The notes below the pieces were generated by a model. The model was not told where the DNA came from. It did not search any database and saw only the letters and a list, made by a program, of their open reading frames with translations. A stretch of DNA of 61,449 nucleotides, taken from assembly GCA_937968015.1 (NCBI GenBank), contig CALBSO010000040.1, positions 1 to 61,449 on the forward strand, in the 5' to 3' direction. Shown one piece after another: positions 1 to 7,793 of this stretch (positions within the stretch are counted from its first letter, which is position 1; every line of letters starts with the position of its first letter). This stretch comes from an uncultured Thermomicrobia bacterium. Lineage in GTDB: Bacteria; Chloroflexota; Chloroflexia; Thermomicrobiales; JALYUS01. Position numbers and translations under genes: made by a program.

Positions 1-124
1 AACTTGCATACGTCAGGCTTGCAATCGTCTAAGTTCGATTGGCTGCCTACTTAGACATTCCATTGCCCTCGATACCACGTTCCGCGCAGCCCGAACCCAC
101 CCGCTTCCCGATACGCGGGATGCG

Positions 125-436
125 CTACTCGCCGACTTCGATTTGGATTTCATCACCTTCGACGCGCACTGGATACGTGGCGACGGGCATGACGGCGGGG
201 AACGTGCCTCGCCCGGTGCGGAGGTCGAAGATCGCGCCGTGGCGGGAGCACTCAATCGTATGGCCCTCGATCAGGCCGTCCGAGAGTTCGTTGCCGTCGT
301 GCGTGCAGACATCTTCGATAGCGAAATACTCGCCGCCGATATTGGCGATCAGTACGTACGTCTCACCTATCTCAACGACCTTGCGCCCCCCATCGGGAAT
401 CTCCCCGACCTGCGCGACCGTGATGTAGTTCGCCAC
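125..436 (-). CDS. Rieske [2Fe-2S] ferredoxin, last visible gene of the suf operon
   Basis: Small soluble Rieske protein of 103 residues that binds a [2Fe-2S] cluster through two Cys and two His. Ligands are visible as C44-x-H46 (CTH) and C63-x-x-H66 (CSRH), each followed by the usual Gly-containing loop. It lacks a signal peptide and any oxygenase catalytic domain, so it is a stand-alone ferredoxin. I chose GTG at 436, giving VANYITV, because a purine-rich AGGCAGGGA precedes it and the family begins at this point; a longer reading frame upstream looks non-coding. It follows sufC-B-D, the common arrangement in Actinobacteria and Chloroflexota, and probably serves as electron donor or cluster carrier for SufBCD. 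It is separated from sufD by a palindrome and a repeat hairpin, so its expression may be uncoupled. Confidence 0.9.
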   Translation of the reverse strand: MANYITVAQVGEIPDGGRKVVEIGETYVLIANIGGEYFAIEDVCTHDGNELSDGLIEGHTIECSRHGAIFDLRTGRGTFPAVMPVATYPVRVEGDEIQIEVGE

Positions 437-477
437 AGTATCCCTGCCTTTCGTCAAAATTCCATCGCAACGAAGAA

Positions 478-541
478 GGGCGGTTCGCGAACCGCCCCGC
501 ATCTTGCTCCCCTTCCTTTTCGGGAAGGGGCTGGGGTTAGG
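478..541. repeat. 20-bp perfect palindrome followed by a REP-like G/C hairpin
   Basis: The sufD-Rieske gap holds the perfect palindrome GGGCGGTTCGCGAACCGCCC (478-497). Next comes CCCCTTCC, a short loop, GGAAGGGG and a CTGGGGTTAGG tail (509-541). The second part matches the hairpin at 11116-11151 in sequence and layout. Either could fold in RNA of both strands; there is no U-tract, so simple intrinsic termination is not clear. Confidence 0.75.
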
Positions 542-1876
542 TCAATACCCGGTGCCAGCGAGTTTCTTGTCAATCGCGTCCCGCAGGCGGGCTGCAAGGG
601 CGGGCATCTGAATTTCGTCCTCGACCTGCGCGAAGAAGCCTTCGGCGATCAGGCGTTCGGCGTCCTGACGGGGCAGCCCGCGCGCCATCAGGTAGAAGAC
701 CTGGTTTTCGTCCACCTGGCCAAGCGTCGCACCGTGCGTGCAGCGGACATCGTTCGCCTCGATCTCCAGTTTCGGGATCGAGTCCGCACGGGCGCGATCG
801 GAAAGGAGCAGGTTGCCGTTGCGCTGGTAGGCGTTGGATTTCTGCGCGTGCGGGCGGACATGGATTAAACCGCTGTAGACGGTGCGCGCCGTGTCCCGCA
901 GGCCGAACTTGAAGAGTAAGTCCGAAACGCTGTTTCCCTTCACATGATCCTGCAAGGTCTCGTAGGAGAAAATCTGCTTCTTGTCCGCGAAAGTCAGATT
1001 GAGGATGCGCGCGTACGTCCCCTCGCCCTGCAAGACGGTATCAATGTTGTACTTCGAGAGTTGCCCACCGAGGCCGACGTTGATCGTCCGGGCGGTGCTG
1101 TCGCGCTCCTGCACGAGCCGCTGCGTGTGGAAGGAATAGGTCGTCCGGTTCCAGCGCTGCAAGTTCGCGTATTCGAGATGCGCGCCGTCCCGCACGATCA
1201 ATTCGACCACCGTGGCGGCGAAGCCCTGCGCGTCGCTCTGTGCGGAGGCGTATTCATCCACGAGATTGAGGGATGCCCCCGCATCCACGATCACCAGTGT
1301 ATGCGGGAACGCGCCAAGACGGGGCATCGTCGCCCAGTAGACGGAGTGGATCGGCAAGTCCACCGTCACACCCTTCGGCACGTAGACGAACGTACCGCCG
1401 CTCCAGAACGCGCCGTGCAGGGCGGTGAACTTACTTGCATCCGCCGGGACGGCCTCGGTCATGAAGTGGGGCCGCACGAGGTCTTCGTGATCGCGCATCG
1501 CCGTGGCGAGGTCAGTGAGGATCACGCCCTGCACGCGCAACCGTTCCGCGACTTCGGAGTGGATCGTGCTCGCGTCATGCTGGATGAACAGGCCACCGCG
1601 CTCCTCGGCATTCTCCAGCACATCCGCGATCTCCGCCGGGATGCCTCGCTCATCGAGTACGGGGCCATAGGCCAGCACCGAATCCATCTTCAGCCCCTTG
1701 AGATCGGTGCGCCGCCACTCCTCATCGCGCAGTGTCGGCATCGGGATGCGCTCGTACGCCTCCCATGCGTCGAGCCGCTTCTGCAGAACCCAGCCCGGCT
1801 CCTGCCGCGTCGCCGACAGCGCCTCAACCGCATCGCGGCTGAAGCCTTGTGTCGTCTCACTGATCACCGTTGCCAA
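542..1876 (-). CDS. sufD: Fe-S cluster assembly protein SufD
   Basis: SufD (444 aa) is a scaffold subunit of the SufBC2D complex, which assembles Fe-S clusters in the cytoplasm using persulfide sulfur and SufC ATPase action. The C-terminal half has the SufB/SufD beta-helix signature, including YSGLIHVRPHAQ and DVRCTHGATLGQ; the CTH there matches the Cys/His pair considered important in SufD. An in-frame ATG lies at 1900 without a good ribosome site. I prefer TTG at 1876 because TGAGGAGG sits 8 nt upstream and the product then starts MATVISETTQGFS, typical for the family. It lies between sufB and the Rieske gene on the same strand, and a hairpin occupies the sufB-sufD gap. Confidence 0.93.
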   Translation of the reverse strand: MATVISETTQGFSRDAVEALSATRQEPGWVLQKRLDAWEAYERIPMPTLRDEEWRRTDLKGLKMDSVLAYGPVLDERGIPAEIADVLENAEERGGLFIQHDASTIHSEVAERLRVQGVILTDLATAMRDHEDLVRPHFMTEAVPADASKFTALHGAFWSGGTFVYVPKGVTVDLPIHSVYWATMPRLGAFPHTLVIVDAGASLNLVDEYASAQSDAQGFAATVVELIVRDGAHLEYANLQRWNRTTYSFHTQRLVQERDSTARTINVGLGGQLSKYNIDTVLQGEGTYARILNLTFADKKQIFSYETLQDHVKGNSVSDLLFKFGLRDTARTVYSGLIHVRPHAQKSNAYQRNGNLLLSDRARADSIPKLEIEANDVRCTHGATLGQVDENQVFYLMARGLPRQDAERLIAEGFFAQVEDEIQMPALAARLRDAIDKKLAGTGY

Positions 1877-1962
1877 TTTGCAATCCTCCTCAGATGTCAT
1901 ATGCGTTCTATGGTGCGTTTATGGTCGCGTAGGGATAGTGAAGAGTTCGCCGAGTTCACGCA

Positions 1963-1990
1963 CGCGGGCGACCACAAAGGATCGCCCGCG
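1963..1990. repeat. 9-bp stem hairpin in the sufB-sufD gap
   Basis: CGCGGGCGA (1963-1971) and TCGCCCGCG (1982-1990) form a perfect stem with a 10-nt loop within the gap between sufB and sufD. With no following U-run it is more likely an RNA processing or stability element, or a weak attenuator, than a full terminator. Confidence 0.55.
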
Positions 1991-2011
1991 CCCCTGTTCT
2001 CGTAGGGCAAA

Positions 2012-3466
2012 TTAGCCGACCGAGCCTTCCAGTTGCAACTGGATCAGGCGGTTGAGTTCGAGCGCGTACTCCATCGGTAGTTCCTTGACGATCGGCTCAA
2101 TGAAGCCGTTGACGATCATCGCGATCGCCTCATCCTCGGAGATACCGCGACTCTTCAGGTAGAAGATCTGCTCGTCGCCCACCTTCGAGACGGTCGCCTC
2201 GTGGCCGATGTTGACCTTCTCCTCCTCGATCTCGATGTAGGGGTAGGTGTCCGTCCGGCTCTCCTCGTCCATCAGGAGCGCGTCGCAACGGACATTGCTC
2301 CTGGCGTTCTCCGCGCCGGGATAAACCTTGAGAAGGCCGCGATACGAGGCCCGCCCGCCGTCCTTCGAGATGGACTTCGAGAGGATCGTGCTCGACGTAT
2401 TCGGCGCGACGTGGACGACTTTGCCGCCCGCGTCCTGATGCTGCCCCTTGCCCGCGAAGGCGACGGAAAGGATGTCCCCATGCGCGCCCGGCTCCATCAG
2501 GTAGATGGCAGGGTACTTCATTGTCAGTTTCGAGCCGAGGTTGCCATCCACCCACTCCATCACGGCGTTTTCGTAGGCGACGGCACGCTTCGTGACGAGG
2601 TTGTAGACATTGTAGGACCAGTTCTGGATCGTCGTGTAGCGGACGCGTGCGCCCTTCTTGACGATGATCTCCACGACCGCGCTATGCAGCGATTCGGTCG
2701 CGTAGACCGGCGCGGTGCAGCCCTCGACGTAGTGAACCTGCGAGCCTTCGTCCGCGATGATCAGCGTCCGCTCGAACTGCCCGGAGTTCTCCGCGTTGAT
2801 GCGGAAATACGCCTGCAATGGCAGGTCCACCTTGACGCCTTTCGGCACGTAGACGAATGAGCCGCCGGACCAGACCGCCGTATTGAGCGAGGCGAACTTG
2901 TTGTCGTTCGGCGGGATGATCGTACCGAAATATTCCTTGACCAGGTCCTCGTGCTCGCGCAGCGCGGTATCCATGTCGCAGAAGATGACGCCCTTCTCCT
3001 CCCAGTCCATCGAGATATTGTGATAGATGGATTCGGAGTCGTACTGGCCGCCGACGCCCGCGAGGAAGTTCTTTTCCGCCTCCGGGATGCCGAGTTTGTC
3101 GAAGGTATTGCGGATGTAATCCGGCACATCCTCCCAGGTGCGCGCATTCTTGTCCGTCGCGCTCATATAATAGTGGATGTTCTGGAAGTCAATCTCGGTC
3201 AGGTCTCCACCCCACATCGGCAATGGGCGCGCCTCGAAGTAGTCGAGGGACTTGTGGCGGATCGCCCGCATCCACTCAGGCTCCTTCTTCAGTTCGCTGA
3301 TCCGCTCGACGACATCGTGATTGAGGCCCTTTTCGAACTTGACGGCATACTGCGATTCGCTGTCGTGAAAGCCATATTTCGTCTGGTAACTCTCGATGCC
3401 GAGGTCCGCCGCCAGCTCGTCCTGCGGCAGCAGTTCACGCGTTTCCTGAATCGTCTCGTCGCTCAT
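2012..3466 (-). CDS. sufB: Fe-S cluster assembly scaffold SufB
   Basis: SufB (484 aa) is the core scaffold subunit of SufBC2D on which nascent Fe-S clusters form. Family hallmarks include YYMSATDKNARTWEDVP near the N-terminus, VWSGGSFVYVPKGVKVDLPL mid-protein, and the C-terminal RGISEDEAIAMIVNGFIEP followed by a PMEYALELNRLI segment. Length matches the usual 465-495 aa. The ATG at 3466 has AAGGAG 7 nt upstream, overlapping the sufC stop region, so translation probably follows on directly from sufC. Order sufC-sufB-sufD is the arrangement seen in many non-enteric bacteria, which use Suf as their main or only pathway. Confidence 0.97.
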   Translation of the reverse strand: MSDETIQETRELLPQDELAADLGIESYQTKYGFHDSESQYAVKFEKGLNHDVVERISELKKEPEWMRAIRHKSLDYFEARPLPMWGGDLTEIDFQNIHYYMSATDKNARTWEDVPDYIRNTFDKLGIPEAEKNFLAGVGGQYDSESIYHNISMDWEEKGVIFCDMDTALREHEDLVKEYFGTIIPPNDNKFASLNTAVWSGGSFVYVPKGVKVDLPLQAYFRINAENSGQFERTLIIADEGSQVHYVEGCTAPVYATESLHSAVVEIIVKKGARVRYTTIQNWSYNVYNLVTKRAVAYENAVMEWVDGNLGSKLTMKYPAIYLMEPGAHGDILSVAFAGKGQHQDAGGKVVHVAPNTSSTILSKSISKDGGRASYRGLLKVYPGAENARSNVRCDALLMDEESRTDTYPYIEIEEEKVNIGHEATVSKVGDEQIFYLKSRGISEDEAIAMIVNGFIEPIVKELPMEYALELNRLIQLQLEGSVG

Positions 3467-3478
3467 GGGTATTGCTCC

Positions 3479-4312
3479 TTAGACCGTCGTGCTCGGCACG
3501 GCGATCTCTTCCGGGGTCAGTTCCTCGCCGAGTTCGGCGAGCATCGGGCCGTAACCCTTTTCTTCCAGTTCGAGCGCCAGTTCCGGGCCGCCCTCCTTGA
3601 TGATCCGGCCACGGGCGAGCACATGCACGAAATCGGGCTTGATGTAGTTGAGGAGGCGTTGGTAATGGGTAATCACCAGCACGCCCATCGTGTCGCCCTC
3701 GCGCTCGATCAATTTGTTCACGCCGTCCGCGACGATGCGCAGGGCGTCAATATCGAGGCCGGAGTCCGTCTCATCGAGTATGGCGATCGTTGGCTGGAGG
3801 ATCGCCATCTGGACGATCTCATTGCGCTTCTTCTCACCACCGGAGAAGCCCTCGTTGACGTATCGCTTGGCGAACGACGCATCCATCTGCAAGTCGCCGA
3901 GTGTGTCCCACAGTTGCATGCGGAACTCGATCGGCGTCAAATCCGTGCCATGCGTGGAGTTGTACGCGAGGCGCAGAAAGTCCTCCACACGCACGCCGGG
4001 GATCTCCGTCGGGTATTGGAAGGCGAGAAAGAGGCCGAGGCGCGCCCGCTCATCCGTGTCGAGTTCGAGAATGTCCTGTCCCTTCAGCCAGGCATGGCCG
4101 CCATCCACCGTGTAGGCGGGATTGCCCATCAACGCGTTGGCGAGGGTGGACTTGCCGGAGCCATTCGGCCCCATGATTGCGTGGACTTCCCCGGGGCGTA
4201 CCGTGAGGTTCAGCCCCCGGACGATCTGCCGGTCTGCCACGGAGACGCGCAAATCCTCAATCACGAGGGCATTGACATCCTTGTCGTGTCCGTTCTGCTG
4301 CACTTCCGCCAT
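3479..4312 (-). CDS. sufC: Fe-S cluster assembly ATPase SufC
   Basis: SufC (277 aa) is the ABC-type ATPase of the SufBCD complex; ATP binding drives the SufB-SufD rearrangement needed for cluster formation. Walker A is GPNGSGKST (residues 48-56), the signature is FSGGEKKRNE (156-165), Walker B is AILDETDSGLD (177-187), and the switch His lies in VITHYQRLL. The KKR insertion after the signature is characteristic of SufC against other ABC ATPases. The ATG at 4312 (MAEVQQNG) is chosen over an upstream in-frame ATG because AAGGAGGAG precedes it. It is the promoter-proximal gene of the operon, with a good promoter at 4400-4428. Confidence 0.97.
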   Translation of the reverse strand: MAEVQQNGHDKDVNALVIEDLRVSVADRQIVRGLNLTVRPGEVHAIMGPNGSGKSTLANALMGNPAYTVDGGHAWLKGQDILELDTDERARLGLFLAFQYPTEIPGVRVEDFLRLAYNSTHGTDLTPIEFRMQLWDTLGDLQMDASFAKRYVNEGFSGGEKKRNEIVQMAILQPTIAILDETDSGLDIDALRIVADGVNKLIEREGDTMGVLVITHYQRLLNYIKPDFVHVLARGRIIKEGGPELALELEEKGYGPMLAELGEELTPEEIAVPSTTV

Positions 4313-4399
4313 CGAGCCTGTACTCCTCCTTTTGCATGTCCGCTGGATGCGTACCGGCATGCAATCACGCACGCCGCTTTTCTCAACTGTTCGGTTTAA

Positions 4400-4428
4400 A
4401 ATATACCATATGCGCGTGCCCGCGACAA
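4400..4428 (-). promoter_or_regulatory. Probable suf operon promoter
   Basis: On the minus strand, TTGTCG (4428-4423) and TATATT (4405-4400) are separated by 17 bp, in an AT-rich island unlike the surrounding sequence. The predicted transcript start near 4393 would leave an ~80 nt leader before sufC. Confidence 0.6.
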
Positions 4429-4488
4429 GAGAAACCCCCTTCTCTCACACACGCAACGGCGCAGAATACCATAATCTCGGCTGTCAGG

Positions 4489-4530
4489 TGCAACGATAAA
4501 CTGCACCGATTCTGCATCGCTATACTGCAC
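4489..4530 (+). repeat. Copy 1 of a ~40-bp inverted repeated element
   Basis: Begins TGCAACGATAAACTGCAC and ends GCATCGCTATACTGCAC. A second copy lies inverted at 6056-6095; 38 of 42 positions match with one 2-nt gap. Internally the element is itself a degenerate direct repeat of a 16-mer (GCAACGATAAACTGCA and GCATCGCTATACTGCA, 24 nt apart). It lies about 60 bp upstream of the suf -35 box. The rest of the 4373-4804 gap holds no convincing gene. Confidence 0.8.
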
Positions 4531-4804
4531 TCTGCCGGTTGAGCGCCCTTCATGTTCTCTGCACAGGTTTTCACCACATGTGGCGACGGAGACAATCCCG
4601 CCGTACGGGCAGATCATTCCGAGGTTATCCCCGACGTCAGGGGAACTCTGCAGATAATGAATCGTATCCGACCAGTCTTTTCTCGTGGGGCAATCGCGCA
4701 GCGCTCCACGGACTGCGCGGCACGGCCACAGCACGTTGCGCCGCGGCTCGATGTGCGTATCATTCGTCGGAGATCCCGTGTCTGTCCTCGCGATGAGAGG
4801 CAGG

Positions 4805-6043
4805 ATGAACCAGACCGCCGCTACACAGGTCCCGCCCAACCGTACGCCTCTCGTTGCCCTTCTAACGGCAAACATCGTCTCGACGATCGGCAACCTCTTC
4901 ACGACCATCTCGGTACCGTGGTTCGTGTTGCAGATCACGGGCAGCGCGACGAAGACGGGCATCGCGGGCGCGGTGACCGCGCTCTCATTCGTCGCGTCCT
5001 TCTTTGGGGGCACGCTTGTTGATCGCATCGGGTTCAAGCGGGTCGCGGTGGGTGGCGATCTTGCCAGTGGTATCGCCGTCGCCCTCGTGCCCCTGCTCTA
5101 TCACACGATTGGCCTCGCGTTCTGGCAACTCCTCGCCCTCGTCTTCCTGCGCGCGCTCTTCAATACACCCGGCAGCACCGCGCGCCTCGGCCTCCTTCCC
5201 GATCTCATCGCGCTCGCCGCCGCGAGCAAGGAGCGGGTCAACGGTATCTACCAGGCGACACTCAACGGCGCCAGCCTCATCGGCACCGCCCTCACGGGTA
5301 TCCTCATCGCCCTCATCGGCGCGAGCAACATGCTCTGGCTGGACGGCACATCGTTCCTCTTCTCCGCGACCATCGTCAGCCTCGCCGTGCCCGCACTCGC
5401 GCGACCGGCGTCGCATCCATCGCGATCATCGTACGGACGCGAGCTTGCCGAGAGTTGGCGGTTTCTCATACGGGATCAACTGCAGTGGCGGATGGCGGTG
5501 CTGGCGTCCCTGGTCAATTTCATCGGTGCAGCACTGTATGGCGTCATCCTGCCGGTGTATGCGAAGCAGGTCTATGGCACGTCGGTATCGCTCGGGGTCT
5601 TGTTCGCGGGGGTGAGCGCGGGCACGCTGATCGGCAGCGTCTCCTACACCGCAGTGGCACTGCGCTGGTCGCGGTACCGCTTGTTCATTGTCGGCATCAC
5701 GCTTCTCAGCACAGTATTCTTGCTCCTCACATCCCTCCCCGCGCTCGCCATTGCCGCCGTCGCCGTCGCGTTGCGCGGCCTCGCCACGGGACTTATCGCG
5801 CCGATCTTTATGGTTGTGCAGCAAGAACGTGTGCCGTCCACGCTGCGCGGGCGCGTCTTCGGCACGGGCCAGGCACTGGTCACGCTCGCGACACCACTTG
5901 GGGCACTGCTGGCAGGGTATTGCGTCAGCCTCTTCGGGCTGCGCGGAGCGCTGGTCAGCATGGGCACATTCACGCTCGTCACAACGCTGTGGGCCGTGAC
6001 CGACCGCGCGTTACGAGAGATGAGCACCGTCTCGGCTTCGTAA
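4805..6043 (+). CDS. MFS transporter (drug-efflux-like)
   Basis: Major facilitator superfamily protein of 412 aa with about 12 predicted membrane segments. The loop 2-3 motif reads GTLVDRIGFKRVAVGGD. The sequence resembles the EntS/MFS_3 group of macrolide- or siderophore-type exporters; the substrate cannot be read from sequence. The ATG at 4805 is preceded by GAGAGGCAGG; in-frame codons further upstream extend into poorly conserved sequence. The gene stands alone between two inverted copies of a 40-bp element, with no strong promoter visible. The downstream tetR gene starts 124 bp after its stop and could control it. Confidence 0.88.
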   Translation: MNQTAATQVPPNRTPLVALLTANIVSTIGNLFTTISVPWFVLQITGSATKTGIAGAVTALSFVASFFGGTLVDRIGFKRVAVGGDLASGIAVALVPLLYHTIGLAFWQLLALVFLRALFNTPGSTARLGLLPDLIALAAASKERVNGIYQATLNGASLIGTALTGILIALIGASNMLWLDGTSFLFSATIVSLAVPALARPASHPSRSSYGRELAESWRFLIRDQLQWRMAVLASLVNFIGAALYGVILPVYAKQVYGTSVSLGVLFAGVSAGTLIGSVSYTAVALRWSRYRLFIVGITLLSTVFLLLTSLPALAIAAVAVALRGLATGLIAPIFMVVQQERVPSTLRGRVFGTGQALVTLATPLGALLAGYCVSLFGLRGALVSMGTFTLVTTLWAVTDRALREMSTVSAS

Positions 6044-6055
6044 TCAGCCGCGAGG

Positions 6056-6095
6056 GTGCAGCATAGCGATGCAATCAGTGCAGTTTATCGTTGCA
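6056..6095 (-). repeat. Copy 2 of the ~40-bp element, inverted
   Basis: Reads on the minus strand TGCAACGATAAACTGCAC, then TGATT, then GCATCGCTATGCTGCAC. The internal 16-mer repeat period is 22 nt here against 24 nt in copy 1. It lies 37 bp upstream of the tetR -35 box, in the same orientation relative to that promoter as copy 1 has to the suf promoter. Confidence 0.8.
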
Positions 6096-6126
6096 GGTTT
6101 ACGATCTCGGCACCGAAAGGGATAAC

Positions 6127-6163
6127 TGATACTTGACTTTACAATTGGTACGGTGTAGTATCA
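6127..6163 (+). promoter_or_regulatory. tetR promoter with overlapping inverted-repeat operator
   Basis: TTGACT (6133-6138) and TAGTAT (6156-6161) are spaced by exactly 17 bp. The arms TGATACT (6127-6133) and AGTATCA (6157-6163) form a 7-bp inverted repeat touching both promoter boxes, as expected for autorepression. The predicted start is about 6168, the A of the tetR ATG. Confidence 0.7.
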
Positions 6164-6167
6164 ATTC

Positions 6168-7001
6168 ATGGAACAATGTCGAGAACAAGAGGCAAGACAA
6201 GCGCGTATCCTTGAACGCATCCGCCCACTGATTGAGGAGCGCGGCTACGATGCCGTCTCCGTGGACGCGATGGCGGCGGCGGCGGGCATCTCGAAGGCGA
6301 CGTTCTACCGTGTCTTCCCCGCGAAGGAGGCGGTGCGGCAAGCGCTGCTCGCGGCGGGTGTCGCACCGGAACGACTGGATGCGCGCGATGGGCGGGAAGC
6401 ATTGCTCGACGCAGCGATGGAAGTCTTCGCCACGCATGGGTATGAGGGCGCGACGGTGGACGCCATCGCGCAGGCCGCCGGGATGAGCAAAGCAGGCTTC
6501 TACTGGCATTTCGAGAGCAAGGAAGCGATCTTCGCCGCCGTCATCGCTCGCTACGCGCCCTTCGCGACTGTCGAGCGCATCATCAGCGCGGGCGAAGACC
6601 CGCATGCCGTCCTGACCGGCATCCTGACGGCGATCACCGCCGCGATCACACCGCGCTTCACGCTCTTTCGCACGATCATGCTCGAAGCGTTCCAGAACCC
6701 GGCGATGGGCGCCGCGGTCGCGCGCAATGTCCTCGGCGTCGTCCTGCCAATCGTCGGTGGGTATCTGACGCGGCAAATGGCGGCGGGTCGCCTCCGGCCG
6801 ATGCATCCGGCGCTCGCCATTCAATCGCTCATCGGCCCACTCTTCATTCATCTGCTCACGCGAGAGATGTTCGCATCGCAATTCGCGGTGGAGCCGCCGA
6901 TGGATGTCGTCATCACGCATATCGTGACGACCTTTCTCGACGGCGCGCTCGTCCGTCCGGCAGGAAGCGAAGGGAGGATCGCGCATGGCCGCAATGGTTG
7001 A
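6168..7001 (+). CDS. TetR-family regulator with two tandem N-terminal HTH domains
   Basis: Transcriptional regulator of 277 aa, longer than the usual 190-220. Two complete TetR_N helix-turn-helix domains are visible: residues 13-60 with GISKATFYRVFPAKE, and 78-125 with GMSKAGFYWHFESKE, followed by one ligand-binding/dimerisation region. The two HTH copies differ enough to be an old duplication or fusion, not a recent repeat. There is no ribosome site upstream and the promoter predicts leaderless mRNA starting at the ATG. Its 3' end overlaps the ABC ATPase gene by 17 bp, so it most likely controls its own operon (the ABC-2 exporter) and perhaps the MFS exporter upstream. Confidence 0.9.
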   Translation: MEQCREQEARQARILERIRPLIEERGYDAVSVDAMAAAAGISKATFYRVFPAKEAVRQALLAAGVAPERLDARDGREALLDAAMEVFATHGYEGATVDAIAQAAGMSKAGFYWHFESKEAIFAAVIARYAPFATVERIISAGEDPHAVLTGILTAITAAITPRFTLFRTIMLEAFQNPAMGAAVARNVLGVVLPIVGGYLTRQMAAGRLRPMHPALAIQSLIGPLFIHLLTREMFASQFAVEPPMDVVITHIVTTFLDGALVRPAGSEGRIAHGRNG

Positions 7002-7758
7002 AGCACAGGGTGTCGTCCTCCAGTTCGGGGATCGCCGCGCGCTCGATGGCCTGACGCTGACCGTCAACGAGGGCGAGACATACGGCCTGATCGGGCCGAA
7101 CGGCGCGGGGAAGACGACGCTGATTCGCGCCATCGCCGGGCTGATCGCACCGACGGGCGGATCACTGACCGTCCTCGGCCAGCGGATGCCGAGCCGGACA
7201 GTGGCGGCGAAAATCGGCTACATGACGCAGTTGGAGGCGCTCTACAACGACCTGACCGTCGCCGAGAATCTCCGCTTCTTCGCTACCCTCTTCGGCATGG
7301 CGAAATCGGTGCAGCGGGAGCGAATGGCGGAATTGCTCGCCCTCATCAATCTCAGTGACCGGGAAGACTCGATTGTCAGCACGCTCTCCGGTGGCCTGAA
7401 GCAGCGCGTCTCGCTCGCCGTTGCGCTGATCCACAAACCGCGTCTTGCCCTGCTCGATGAGCCAACCGTCGGCGTGGACCCGGAACTGCGTCTCGCCTTC
7501 TGGGATTATTTCGCCCGCCTTGCCGCTGAGGGTACGACGCTGATTGTCTCCACCCATCATCTCGACGAGGCGGTGCGTTGCGATCGCCTCGGTATGGTGC
7601 GCGCCGGGAAGACCATCGCGGAGGATACGCCGCAGCATCTGATGGCCGCGACGCAAGCGACGACGCTGGAAGAAGCATTTCTGCACATCGCCCGACAGGA
7701 TGACGGGATGGCGGGCAACGAGTATCGAGTATCGAGTGTTCAGAACACGACGCCGTAG
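6985..7758 (+). CDS. ABC-2 type exporter, ATP-binding subunit
   Basis: Nucleotide-binding subunit (257 aa) of a drug/lipid-type ABC exporter. Walker A GPNGAGKTT is near residue 37, signature LSGGLKQRVSLA near 133, Walker B LALLDEP near 153, and the His switch is in STHHLDEA. The C-terminal EEAFLH segment is typical of CcmA/DrrA-like ATPases. GGGAGG precedes the ATG, which lies inside the end of tetR. It pairs with the permease 36 bp downstream. The substrate is unknown; the TetR partner suggests an inducible efflux pump. Confidence 0.93.
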   Translation: MAAMVEAQGVVLQFGDRRALDGLTLTVNEGETYGLIGPNGAGKTTLIRAIAGLIAPTGGSLTVLGQRMPSRTVAAKIGYMTQLEALYNDLTVAENLRFFATLFGMAKSVQRERMAELLALINLSDREDSIVSTLSGGLKQRVSLAVALIHKPRLALLDEPTVGVDPELRLAFWDYFARLAAEGTTLIVSTHHLDEAVRCDRLGMVRAGKTIAEDTPQHLMAATQATTLEEAFLHIARQDDGMAGNEYRVSSVQNTTP

Positions 7759-7793
7759 GTATCGCTACTCGTTACTTCGAGGGAGGGGCAACC

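Noticed and set aside
13..428. Overlapping frames on both strands at the left edge
   Set aside because: They are shadows of the Rieske gene and its downstream gap; no start signal or recognisable protein. A minus-strand gene might begin near position 9 but too little is visible.
4621..4648. GAGGTTATCCCC and GGGGAACTC arms resembling a type I-E CRISPR repeat
   Set aside because: Only one copy, no second repeat at spacer distance, and no cas genes; it is a lone hairpin.
4373..4804. Possible suf regulator gene between suf and MFS
   Set aside because: Frames on both strands lack any HTH or Cys motif and ribosome sites; the stretch looks regulatory.
4489..6095. Insertion sequence bounded by terminal inverted repeats
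   Set aside because: The enclosed gene is an MFS transporter, no transposase is present, and no target duplication is visible; kept only as an alternative explanation.
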